This document shows, in pieces, positions 1 through 5,585 of a stretch of DNA of 11,672 nt (its first letter is position 1; the number at the start of each line of letters is the position of its first letter). Under the pieces are notes generated by a model that was not told where the DNA came from, did no database searches, and saw only the letters and a list, made by a program, of their open reading frames with translations. This DNA comes from Burkholderiales bacterium (GTDB lineage: Bacteria > Pseudomonadota > Gammaproteobacteria > Burkholderiales > Burkholderiaceae_C), in assembly GCA_947448105.1 (NCBI GenBank), contig CANFNE010000057.1, positions 1-11,672 on the forward strand, given 5' to 3'. The translations under genes were made by a program, and so were the position numbers.

Positions 1-4
1 CAGC

Positions 5-742
5 ATGAGTCAGAAAGTAGCCTACGTCACCGGCGGCATGGGTGGTATCGGTACCGCCATTTGCCAGCGCCTGCACAAAGAAGGTTTCAAAGTCATCGCC
101 GGTTGCGGCCCCACGCGCGACCACGTCAAGTGGATTGCCGAACAAGCGGCGTTGGGTTATACCTTTTACGCCTCGGCGGGCAATGTCGGCGACTGGGATT
201 CCACCGTCGAGGCCTTCACCAAGACCAAGGCCGAACACGGCACCATCGACGTGCTGGTGAACAACGCCGGTATCACCCGCGACCGCATGTTCCTGAAAAT
301 GAGCCGTGAAGACTGGGACATGGTGATTGAGACCAACCTGAACTCCATGTTCAATGTGACCAAGCAAGTGGTCGCCGACATGGTGGAAAAAGGCTGGGGC
401 CGCATCATCAATATCTCGTCGGTCAATGGCGAAAAAGGCCAGGCGGGTCAAACCAACTACTCGGCCGCCAAAGCTGGTATGCACGGTTTTTCGATGGCTC
501 TGGCGCAAGAACTGGCCACCAAAGGCGTGACGGTCAACACCGTGAGCCCCGGCTACATCGGCACCGACATGGTCAAAGCCATCCGTGAAGACGTGCTGGC
601 CAAGATCGTCGCCACCGTGCCCGTCAAACGCCTGGGCGAGCCCAGCGAGATCGCGTCCATCATCGCCTGGCTGGCGTCGGAAGAAGGCGGCTATGCCACT
701 GGCGCTGACTTCTCGGTCAATGGCGGTTTGCACATGGGCTAA
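5..742 (+). CDS. phaB: Acetoacetyl-CoA reductase (PHB synthesis), PhaB
   Basis: NADPH-dependent reduction of acetoacetyl-CoA to (R)-3-hydroxybutyryl-CoA, the second step of polyhydroxybutyrate synthesis, in the cytoplasm. The 245-residue protein is a complete short-chain dehydrogenase of the usual PhaB length. The cofactor-binding glycine motif TGGMGGIG lies at residues 9-16, NNAG at 86-89, and the catalytic Ser139, Tyr152 and Lys156 sit in ISSVNG...GQTNYSAAKAG, whose spacing and wording are typical of PhaB rather than FabG. The start is 4 nt inside the window edge, so its ribosome-binding site cannot be seen. The N-terminus MSQKVAYVTGG fits the family. Any phaC or phaA partner would lie to the left. 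A strong terminator follows directly. FabG is the main alternative but less likely. Confidence 0.93.
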   Translation: MSQKVAYVTGGMGGIGTAICQRLHKEGFKVIAGCGPTRDHVKWIAEQAALGYTFYASAGNVGDWDSTVEAFTKTKAEHGTIDVLVNNAGITRDRMFLKMSREDWDMVIETNLNSMFNVTKQVVADMVEKGWGRIINISSVNGEKGQAGQTNYSAAKAGMHGFSMALAQELATKGVTVNTVSPGYIGTDMVKAIREDVLAKIVATVPVKRLGEPSEIASIIAWLASEEGGYATGADFSVNGGLHMG

Positions 743-745
743 GTG

Positions 746-801
746 GGTTTTTGGCCCTCGGGCCAAAACCGAGAAGCCGACGCTGTGGCGTCGGCTTTTT
801 T
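746..801 (+). terminator. Double-hairpin intrinsic terminator of phaB
   Basis: Two consecutive hairpins follow the phaB stop. The first pairs TTTTGGCCC (749-757) with GGGCCAAAA (760-768), with outer GG/CC support. The second pairs AAGCCGACGC (774-783) with GCGTCGGCTT (788-797) around a TGTG loop and runs into a T tract (796-801), the classic Rho-independent form. The second stem ends just past the stop codon of the convergent vapC gene (800-802). It may also slow transcripts arriving from the minus strand, although the T tract is weaker in that direction. Confidence 0.88.
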
Positions 802-1216
802 ATTGTGATTTGCCGACTTTGAGCGGCAACAATTCCTGAGCTATCGGCAAGGGCTTGAATTCGGGATCCTTGTGCAACAACACCGCGCCTTGTTCACTGG
901 CGCAAGCGGCAATCCAGGCGTCGGCAATGGACAGCGGATAGAGCGCCTTGAACTCGGCGGCCTTGACCAGCAAAGTGTCGGTGTTGGACAGCCATTCCAT
1001 TGGCAAGGCCTGGCATTGCTGGTAGGCCAGTTGTCCGGCAGCTTTGCTTTCGTCGCGCCACACGCGGTAGTACATCTCCATCAGGGTCATGTAGCAGCCG
1101 AAGCATTTGGCCTTGCCTTGTGATGCCAGGTTCAGCACTTCGGCTACCCGATCTGCGCCTGCCTCATCGTCCCGCAGGGTCAGCAAGGCTGATGTGTCAA
1201 GCAAAAACCGTTTCAC
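800..1216 (-). CDS. vapC: VapC-family PIN-domain toxin ribonuclease
   Basis: Probable toxin of a type II toxin-antitoxin pair: a Mg-dependent RNase that would block translation when its antitoxin is lost. The 138-residue protein carries the four acidic residues expected of a PIN domain: Asp7 in FLLDTSALL, Glu47, Asp99 in LSIADAWIAA and Asp117. I chose the GTG at 1216-1214 because it puts the FLLDTSALL strand at the N-terminus, has AGGA 6 nt upstream (1226-1223), and overlaps the antitoxin stop as GTGA. The reading frame is open further upstream to 1348, but that extension lies over the antitoxin gene and looks non-coding. The gene is convergent with phaB and ends against its terminator. The RNA target cannot be told from sequence. 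Confidence 0.88.
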   Translation of the reverse strand: MKRFLLDTSALLTLRDDEAGADRVAEVLNLASQGKAKCFGCYMTLMEMYYRVWRDESKAAGQLAYQQCQALPMEWLSNTDTLLVKAAEFKALYPLSIADAWIAACASEQGAVLLHKDPEFKPLPIAQELLPLKVGKSQ

Positions 1217-1437
1217 TCGCGGTCCTGGTCCTGCTTGCGGGCAGCCAGCAGGCGGGTGGTTGCGCCGCCTTTGCCTTGGCCCCGGAAGGCCGCCACCGGA
1301 TTGGCGCGCACCGGCACCACCCGGATGCCACCATCGTCCAGAATCCATTCCAGGCGGTCGGCGGGCCCGAGGTGAAATTCATTGCGAATGGCCGCAGGCA
1401 CGACGGTTTGCCCTCTGGCGGTGATCGTGCTTTGCAT
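1213..1437 (-). CDS. vapB: AbrB/SpoVT-domain antitoxin (VapB type)
   Basis: Antitoxin and probable repressor of the module. Of 74 residues, the first 45 or so form a SpoVT/AbrB swapped-hairpin DNA-binding domain (STITARGQTVVPAAIR, then LGPADRLEWILDDGGIRVVPV). The basic, flexible tail (residues 46-74) is the usual place for toxin binding. The ATG at 1437-1435 is preferred because a GGGGG run lies a few bases upstream. A TTG at 1464 would add nine residues and extend into the AT-rich inverted repeat. The stop overlaps the vapC GTG by 4 nt, so toxin translation is probably coupled to antitoxin translation. Known VapBC pairs repress their own promoter through the VapB DNA-binding domain. That this pair does so is inference from the inverted repeat upstream. 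Confidence 0.85.
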   Translation of the reverse strand: MQSTITARGQTVVPAAIRNEFHLGPADRLEWILDDGGIRVVPVRANPVAAFRGQGKGGATTRLLAARKQDQDRE

Positions 1438-1452
1438 GCGGCCCCCGTTTTG

Positions 1453-1485
1453 TTGAATTACCAATTAATGAAAATTGTAATTCAA
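1453..1485 (-). promoter_or_regulatory. Operator-like inverted repeat and AT-rich promoter region of vapBC
   Basis: A perfect 9-bp inverted repeat, TTGAATTAC (1453-1461) and GTAATTCAA (1477-1485), is separated by 15 bp of AT-rich sequence. It stands out from GC-rich surroundings and ends 16 nt before the antitoxin ATG. Read on the minus strand it contains TACAAT (1479-1474), a good -10 candidate, and TTGAAT (1485-1480), a -35 candidate paired 17 bp away with GGTAAT. No single promoter call is decisive. Position and symmetry fit a VapBC autoregulatory operator. Confidence 0.6.
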
Positions 1486-1568
1486 TCCGATCTGCAAGAC
1501 CGGCACCTGGCAGTTTTGCGTAAACCGCGCCGTCCAGGACCTTCAAGGACAAAATTCCCTCAGGCGTC

Positions 1569-2381
1569 TTATCCAGCCAGCCCTTTGTACAACATGTACC
1601 CCGCCAGGCAATACAGCAGCAGTGCGAATATGCGTTTGAGCTGCGCCACCGGCACCAGGTGGGCGATCTTGGCGCCCCAGGGTGCGGTCAGCACGCTGCA
1701 CGCGCCAATCACCGCCAGTGCGGGCAGCCAGACGTAGCCCAGGGCGCCGTCGGGCAGTGCGGTCAGCGCTGAGCCGCTGACGATGTAGCCCACCGTGTTG
1801 GCCAGCGCAATCGGAAAACCCAGCGCAGCACTCGTGCCCACGGCGTTGCGCATGGGCACGTTGCGCGAGACCATAAAGGGCACGCTGACAAAGCCGCCGC
1901 CCGCGCCCACCAGCCCTGACAAAAAGCCGATCACACCGCCAGCAGCCACCTGCCCGACCGGCCCCGGCATCTCGCGGCTGGCCTGGGGTTTTTTGTCACG
2001 CAGCATCTGGGTGGCAGAAAAGCTCACAAACAGGCCGAAGAAGATCGCAAGCCAGGTGCCCTTGAGCACGCTGAACATGCCCACGCTGGCCAGCGCGCCG
2101 CCGAGCATGATGCCCGGCGCCAGGCTTTTGACAATGTCCCAGCGCACCGCGCCGCGCTGGTGGTGGGCGCGCACGCTGGCCACACTGGTAAACACAATGG
2201 TGGCCATGGAGGTGGCGATCGCCATCTTGACTGCCAGATCAGCGCTGATGCCGCGGTGCGACAGGATCAGGGTCAGAAAAGGGCCCATCAGCATGCCCCC
2301 GCCAATGCCCAGGAGGCCGGCCAAAAATCCGGTACACAGGCCGAGCAGCGCCAGTTCGGCGATCAGGGTGGGTTCGAGCAT
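1569..2381 (-). CDS. TauE/SafE-family membrane permease (putative anion exporter)
   Basis: Inner-membrane permease of the TauE/SafE (formerly DUF81) family. Members have been linked to export or uptake of sulfite, sulfoacetate and other organosulfur anions, but the substrate here is unknown. The 270-residue protein has the family's two-half architecture: each half opens with a glycine-rich motif, GLLGIGGG at 22-29 and GLVGAGGG at 156-163, and hydrophobic segments cover most of the chain. A frame extension to an ATG at 2438 is rejected because that stretch lies inside the 6S RNA gene. From the ATG at 2381-2379 the protein starts directly with the first membrane helix. No clear ribosome-binding site is visible. 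It lies about 30 nt beyond the 6S RNA 3' end and may be read from transcripts passing through that gene. Confidence 0.85.
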   Translation of the reverse strand: MLEPTLIAELALLGLCTGFLAGLLGIGGGMLMGPFLTLILSHRGISADLAVKMAIATSMATIVFTSVASVRAHHQRGAVRWDIVKSLAPGIMLGGALASVGMFSVLKGTWLAIFFGLFVSFSATQMLRDKKPQASREMPGPVGQVAAGGVIGFLSGLVGAGGGFVSVPFMVSRNVPMRNAVGTSAALGFPIALANTVGYIVSGSALTALPDGALGYVWLPALAVIGACSVLTAPWGAKIAHLVPVAQLKRIFALLLYCLAGYMLYKGLAG

Positions 2382-2410
2382 GGGGATTGGTGTGAGAGGG
2401 TTGAAAGAAG

Positions 2411-2584
2411 GTGTCTGCAAGTGCCACCGGACCGGCATCCTGAACCGGGGTTCAGGTGGGCGAGGTCAGCCCCACATTGGGTCCGTCTAACGCGAGACGG
2501 TCACGCTTGCGAGGCATGTTCCAAGCCCTGGCTCATAGAGCATAGGTTCAAGGAAATATAAAGCCCGGCGGGCACTGCAGACGC
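2411..2584 (-). ncRNA. ssrS: 6S RNA (regulator of sigma70 RNA polymerase)
   Basis: 6S RNA mimics an open promoter and binds sigma70 RNA polymerase in stationary phase. The minus strand folds as expected. A closing stem pairs GTCTGCA (2582-2576), GTGCC (2575-2571) and GCCGG (2569-2565) with CCGGT, GGCAC and TGCAGAC (2430-2413), with one bulge per side. Within the arm, CCGTCT (2500-2495) pairs with AGACGG (2488-2483) as the apical hairpin. The 3' side of the central bulge holds CCTGAACC/GGTTCAGG (2456-2439), matching in place and wording the CCTTGAACC..GGTTCAAGG hairpin of E. coli 6S RNA. Location directly downstream of zapA is the usual proteobacterial position of ssrS. The ends are estimated from the stem and the -10 box to within a few bases. 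Length is about 174 nt, close to the usual 180. Confidence 0.85.
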
Positions 2585-2589
2585 TTTGG

Positions 2590-2595
2590 ATTGTA
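2590..2595 (-). promoter_or_regulatory. -10 box of the 6S RNA promoter
   Basis: The minus strand reads TACAAT at 2595-2590, five of six matches to the sigma70 -10 consensus. It sits 5-7 nt before the first paired base of the 6S RNA closing stem, which sets the likely start near 2584. The expected -35 position is GC-rich (around 2618-2613) and shows no recognisable hexamer. Confidence 0.6.
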
Positions 2596-2641
2596 GGCCT
2601 GCACAGGCGCTTGCGCGCACCGCGCCCTTGTGGCTTTGGGG

Positions 2642-2974
2642 CTAGAACAACAGGCCGTCGCGCGCCAGCACCTTGTCCAGGCGGTGGATGAGGGGTTCGA
2701 GCAGTTTGTCGTCGCGCCGGCGGTCCAGCGTCAATGCGGGCGCGGGCTCAATCGCCACGCCTTCGGCAGGCGCGTCGGCATTGGCCACTTCAAAAGCCAG
2801 GTTCAACGCCGCCAGCACCGCAATCCGGTCCCGGGCGCGCACCTTGCCCGCGTCGCGGATCTTGCACATGGCGGCGTCCACGCGCTGCACGGCCTGGGTC
2901 AGCTTGGCTTCGCCCCCTTCGGGGCAACCGAGCAAGTAGTTTTGACCCATGATCTGGACGTCGAGTTGTTTCAT
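2642..2974 (-). CDS. zapA: Cell division protein ZapA
   Basis: ZapA binds and bundles FtsZ protofilaments and helps stabilise the cytokinetic Z ring. The 110-residue protein has the family layout: an N-terminal beta-rich head (KQLDVQIMGQNYLLGCPEGGEA) followed by a long helix containing VRARDRIAVLAALNLAFE, the most conserved part of ZapA. The C-terminal tail is slightly extended, charged and ends LARDGLLF. Its ATG overlaps the stop of the ZapB-like gene upstream as ATGA, and no separate ribosome-binding site is seen, so translation is probably coupled. The 6S RNA gene starts about 57 nt beyond its stop. Confidence 0.92.
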   Translation of the reverse strand: MKQLDVQIMGQNYLLGCPEGGEAKLTQAVQRVDAAMCKIRDAGKVRARDRIAVLAALNLAFEVANADAPAEGVAIEPAPALTLDRRRDDKLLEPLIHRLDKVLARDGLLF

Positions 2975-3225
2975 GGTGTGTCGTCAGGCTGGGGGCTAGA
3001 GGAGGGCGCTGCGGCGTCGCTGTCAGGCTGGGCGGGCAGGCGGTCGAGCAAGGCGTCGATGCGCGCGCGGGCCGCGCCCAGGCGGGATTTGAAGGAATCG
3101 CGCTCGGTGGTGAGCGTCTGCACCTGGCTGCTGAGCAAGGCGTTGGTGCGCTGGAGTTCTTCGTAGCGCACCAGCAAGCGCTCAACGCGCTCGGCGATTT
3201 GCTCGGTGGGGGACAAGGGCTGCAT
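2971..3225 (-). CDS. Short coiled-coil ZapB-like protein upstream of zapA
   Basis: An 84-residue protein with a predicted coiled coil over residues 5-62: leucines and other hydrophobics at heptad spacing in RVERLLVRYEELQRTNALLSSQVQTL and onward. The tail (63-84) is disordered and rich in Pro, Ser and Asp. It resembles the small coiled-coil proteins found directly upstream of zapA in many beta- and gammaproteobacteria, which are thought to work with ZapA at the division site. It is not a clear orthologue of E. coli ZapB. It overlaps zapA by 4 nt (ATGA). Being the first gene of its transcript, it must have a promoter in the 3226-3290 gap. There is no ribosome-binding site before its ATG, and the only in-frame start giving the whole coiled coil is 3225. 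Confidence 0.8.
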   Translation of the reverse strand: MQPLSPTEQIAERVERLLVRYEELQRTNALLSSQVQTLTTERDSFKSRLGAARARIDALLDRLPAQPDSDAAAPSSSPQPDDTP

Positions 3226-3233
3226 AGCGCGAC

Positions 3234-3239
3234 ATTGTA
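3234..3239 (-). promoter_or_regulatory. Candidate -10 box for the zapB-like–zapA transcript
   Basis: TACAAT on the minus strand at 3239-3234, the same hexamer as in front of the 6S RNA. It lies only 8 nt from the ATG at 3225, so transcription would start within one or two bases of the start codon. No good -35 hexamer is visible upstream. This is the best minus-strand promoter candidate in the short divergent gap. Confidence 0.45.
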
Positions 3240-3255
3240 GGTCGCAGCCACGCGG

Positions 3256-3283
3256 TTTTCTTACGCGCGCTGCGCCGTAGAAT
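3256..3283 (+). promoter_or_regulatory. Promoter of the cobalamin-riboswitch btu operon
   Basis: TAGAAT at 3278-3283 matches the -10 consensus at five of six positions. A weak -35 candidate, TTTTCT (3256-3261), lies 16 bp upstream. The predicted start near 3289-3291 falls at the 5' edge of the riboswitch fold, which supports the call. Confidence 0.6.
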
Positions 3284-3288
3284 CTGCG

Positions 3289-3512
3289 CTGTTGGTGCTC
3301 GCGCCGTGGTTCACACGGTGCAGTTCAACGGGAAGCAGGAGGGAGACGCTGTCTAACAGCCAACCTAACCTGCGCTGCCCCCGCAACGGTAAGTGGACAA
3401 ATCGACGCTCGTACCTGGGTTTCGATTTCGCTCCCATCACAGCCACTGAGTGCCCTGAACAAGCACTTGGGAAGGCGATGGGGGTTGTGCCATCAGCCCG
3501 GATACCGGCCAA
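3289..3512 (+). promoter_or_regulatory. Cobalamin (B12) riboswitch
   Basis: An RNA aptamer binding adenosylcobalamin or a related form, switching the downstream uptake operon off when B12 is plentiful. Conserved blocks appear in order: GGTGC near the 5' end (3294-3298), CGGGAAGCAGG (3329-3339), the B12-box core GCTGCCCCCGCAACGGTAAG (3374-3393), CCACTG and GGGAAGGC (3443-3477), and the 3' strand CAGCCCGGATACCGGCC (3494-3510). The hairpin GCAGG/CCTGC (3335-3339, 3369-3373) carries an unusually large loop with an extra small stem, GCTGT/ACAGC. No T-run terminator is seen between the aptamer and the receptor gene, so control is probably at translation start, as in many proteobacteria. Confidence 0.94.
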
Positions 3513-3519
3513 TAAAGTG

Positions 3520-3576
3520 GTTGCACGCTTGCGCGCAACTGTGACGCCCATGCGCTGTCGGGGAAGACGGCGAGGG
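3520..3576 (+). promoter_or_regulatory. Riboswitch expression platform: two hairpins and Shine-Dalgarno
   Basis: Just after the aptamer, GTTGCACGC (3520-3528) pairs with GCGCGCAAC (3531-3539) apart from one mismatch. A second hairpin pairs CGCTGTC (3553-3559) with GACGGCG (3566-3572) around loop GGGGAA. Its last base is the first base of a strong Shine-Dalgarno, GAGGG (3572-3576). Neither stem is followed by a T run. Their position suggests they control access of ribosomes to this site. Which fold forms with B12 bound is inference. Confidence 0.5.
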
Positions 3577-3584
3577 TTTTATTG

Positions 3585-3602
3585 ATGGTCTTTTTCCTAT
3601 GA
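3585..3602 (+). CDS. Five-codon leader minicistron overlapping btuB start
   Basis: ATG GTC TTT TTC CTA TGA encodes MVFFL. The GAGGG ribosome-binding site (3572-3576) lies 8 nt before its ATG, an ideal spacing, but 22 nt before the receptor's own ATG at 3599. The stop codon overlaps that ATG as ATGA. Ribosomes loading at GAGGG would finish the pentapeptide on top of the receptor start and could reinitiate there. The reading frame and spacing are seen directly. Translation and a coupling role are inferred; the short length means it could be chance. Confidence 0.45.
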   Translation: MVFFL

Positions 3603-5566
3603 AAACTGGTAACTCTCGTGCGCGCTTAGCCGCACTCCCTCTGGCCGTGGCTGCGGCTTTTTCTTCCACCTCTGGTTTTGCGCAAACTGCGGACAACGCC
3701 ACGGCTTTGCAGCACGTGGTGGTGACGGCGACGCGTTTCCCGGAGTCGGCCGCGTCCTTGCCGTTTGGCGTTAGCGTCATCACCGCCGCTGAGATTCTGG
3801 CCTCTGGCGCGACTACGGTGAATGAGGCGATCATGAAGCTTTTGGGCGTGCCCGGGCGCTTGGATTTGTCGGGTGGCAATAATTACGCCCTGGACTTGCG
3901 CGGGTTTGGCGAAACTGCCAGTAGCAACCAGGTCGTCATTGTGGACGGTATGCGTCTGAACGAACCGCAAGGCACAACGCCGGATCTGTCACAAATCCCG
4001 ATTGATTCGGTCAGCCAAATTGAAATATTGCGCGGCTCGGGCGCAGTCCTTTACGGCGAGGGTGCAACAGCGGGCGCAATCGTTGTAAGCACCAAGGCGG
4101 GAAAGGGTTTGACGCAGGCCAATACCGCCAGCGTCTACGGCGCCACCGGCAGCAACGGTCTGGGTGATTTGCGGGCCAACGCCTCCTTAGTTTCCGGCGG
4201 GTTTGCACTGGACGTGGCAGCCAATGATGTGCGCAGTGACGGCCACCGCGACAACCTGGCTTCCAAATCACAGAAGTTGGCGGTTACGGCGCAATGGAGC
4301 AATGATGTGCTTCGGTTCGGGGTGCGTGGCGCCAATAGCGACTTGCGCAGCGGTTTGCCAGGCGCACTGACTGCGCAGCAATATGAAGAAAACCCACGGC
4401 AAACCGACAAGCCCAGCGACTTCGCCACCGTCAAACACACCAGCTCTGGTGTGTTTGGGGGGCTGACCCTGGGCGCTTGGCAGATTGAGGTGGAAACGAA
4501 CCAGTTGCAAAGGGCGTCGACAGCGGACTACATCGCCGACGGTTACACGGTGGACTCGGACGTGTCCATGTCCAACAGTTCAGTGCGGGCGCGCAACCGG
4601 TACAACGCGGGTACCTGGATGAATTCCCTGGTGCTGGGCAGTGACAGCGCGGATTGGAAAAAGACGACCTATGGCTATTACGGTGATGTGTCGAAATCGA
4701 ACTCGCTGGCCTACTACATCAAGGACGACGTCACCATTCCCGCCACGGGCACCCGCTTGAGCGCCGGTTTGCGAACCGAGCGCATTCAGCGCAGCAGCGA
4801 AGTTGCGGTGGCCAGCCTGGACGATACGCAGCCCGCCTGGGAGCTGGGTGTGAGCCAAAAAGTCACCGGCGACACGACTTTGTACGGCCGTGTGGGTCAA
4901 AGTTTTCGCCAGCCTACTGCCGATGACCTGGGTGCGCCCTTGCAAGGCTCGGTGTTGGTGGCTCAGACCTCCCACGACCTGGAGCTGGGCGCACGCTGGA
5001 AGCACGGTGGTGCATCGGTCGATGGGCGCTACTACCGCAGCAGCCTCAATGGAGAGATTGGCTACGACCCGGTGGTTATCAATCCGCTGAGCTGGAACGG
5101 CGTAGGTGCTAACGTGAACTTCGACCCGACCCGCAGGCAGGGCTTTGAACTCGAAGGAAAGCAGGCCCTGTCCACGGCGGTTGACGTTCGGCTTTCAGGT
5201 GCGGTACGCGAGGCACAATTTGTAGAAGGTGCCTACGCAGGAAAAAGCGTGCCACTGGCGCCCAACAAGACATTGGCTGCGGGCCTGGACTGGCGCCCAT
5301 GGGGCGGGCACGCGGTGTCTGGCACACTCAAGTGGGTGGATACCCAATACCCGACTTTTGCCAACAACTGCGCTATGCCTGCGTACGCCACAATGGATTT
5401 GCGTTATAGCTACCAGGTGCGCGATGCGGAGTTTGCCCTGGGTGTGGCCAATCTTGCGGACGCCAAGTACTACAGCGTTGCCCAACGTTGCAGCAACGGA
5501 ACCCCTACCGCGATCTATCCCGAGGCCGGTCGAACAGCAACGGCTTCGGTGCGTTTGAAGTTCTGA
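3599..5566 (+). CDS. btuB: TonB-dependent cobalamin receptor (BtuB-like)
   Basis: Outer-membrane receptor that imports B12 and other corrinoids using TonB-ExbBD energy. The 655-residue chain has a signal peptide (residues 1-28, cleavage after GFA), a TonB-box segment HVVVTATR at 39-46, a plug domain to about residue 160 (including VVIVDGMRLNEPQG and IEILRGSGAVLYGEGATAGAI), then a beta barrel ending in the outer-membrane signature ASVRLKF with terminal Phe. Two cysteines near the C-terminus (in NNCAMP and QRCSNG) could pair in a loop. Length and layout fit BtuB. The riboswitch upstream and the btuF-C-D genes downstream make cobalamin the likely substrate. The ATG at 3599 gives a normal signal peptide but has no ribosome-binding site of its own at proper distance; see the minicistron. 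The gene is intact. Confidence 0.92.
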   Translation: MKTGNSRARLAALPLAVAAAFSSTSGFAQTADNATALQHVVVTATRFPESAASLPFGVSVITAAEILASGATTVNEAIMKLLGVPGRLDLSGGNNYALDLRGFGETASSNQVVIVDGMRLNEPQGTTPDLSQIPIDSVSQIEILRGSGAVLYGEGATAGAIVVSTKAGKGLTQANTASVYGATGSNGLGDLRANASLVSGGFALDVAANDVRSDGHRDNLASKSQKLAVTAQWSNDVLRFGVRGANSDLRSGLPGALTAQQYEENPRQTDKPSDFATVKHTSSGVFGGLTLGAWQIEVETNQLQRASTADYIADGYTVDSDVSMSNSSVRARNRYNAGTWMNSLVLGSDSADWKKTTYGYYGDVSKSNSLAYYIKDDVTIPATGTRLSAGLRTERIQRSSEVAVASLDDTQPAWELGVSQKVTGDTTLYGRVGQSFRQPTADDLGAPLQGSVLVAQTSHDLELGARWKHGGASVDGRYYRSSLNGEIGYDPVVINPLSWNGVGANVNFDPTRRQGFELEGKQALSTAVDVRLSGAVREAQFVEGAYAGKSVPLAPNKTLAAGLDWRPWGGHAVSGTLKWVDTQYPTFANNCAMPAYATMDLRYSYQVRDAEFALGVANLADAKYYSVAQRCSNGTPTAIYPEAGRTATASVRLKF

Positions 5567-5585
5567 TTTTTAAGCGCTGTCTGCG

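Noticed and set aside
1217..1348. N-terminal extension of VapC upstream of the GTG at 1216
   Set aside because: It lies across the antitoxin gene in another frame and is Gly/Arg/Pro-rich; the PIN domain starts at the GTG, which has its own AGGA.
1486..1568. Possible terminator after the TauE-like gene
   Set aside because: Only short repeats of AGGAC/GTCC type are present, with no stable stem followed by a T run on the minus strand.
2382..2438. N-terminal extension of the TauE-like permease to the ATG at 2438
   Set aside because: The stretch overlaps the 3' strand of the 6S RNA closing stem, and the added residues are not membrane-like.
3292..3585. 97-codon plus-strand reading frame running through the riboswitch and ending at the minicistron start
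   Set aside because: It coincides with conserved aptamer blocks, has no ribosome-binding site at its start, and its translation resembles no protein; the RNA structure explains the sequence.
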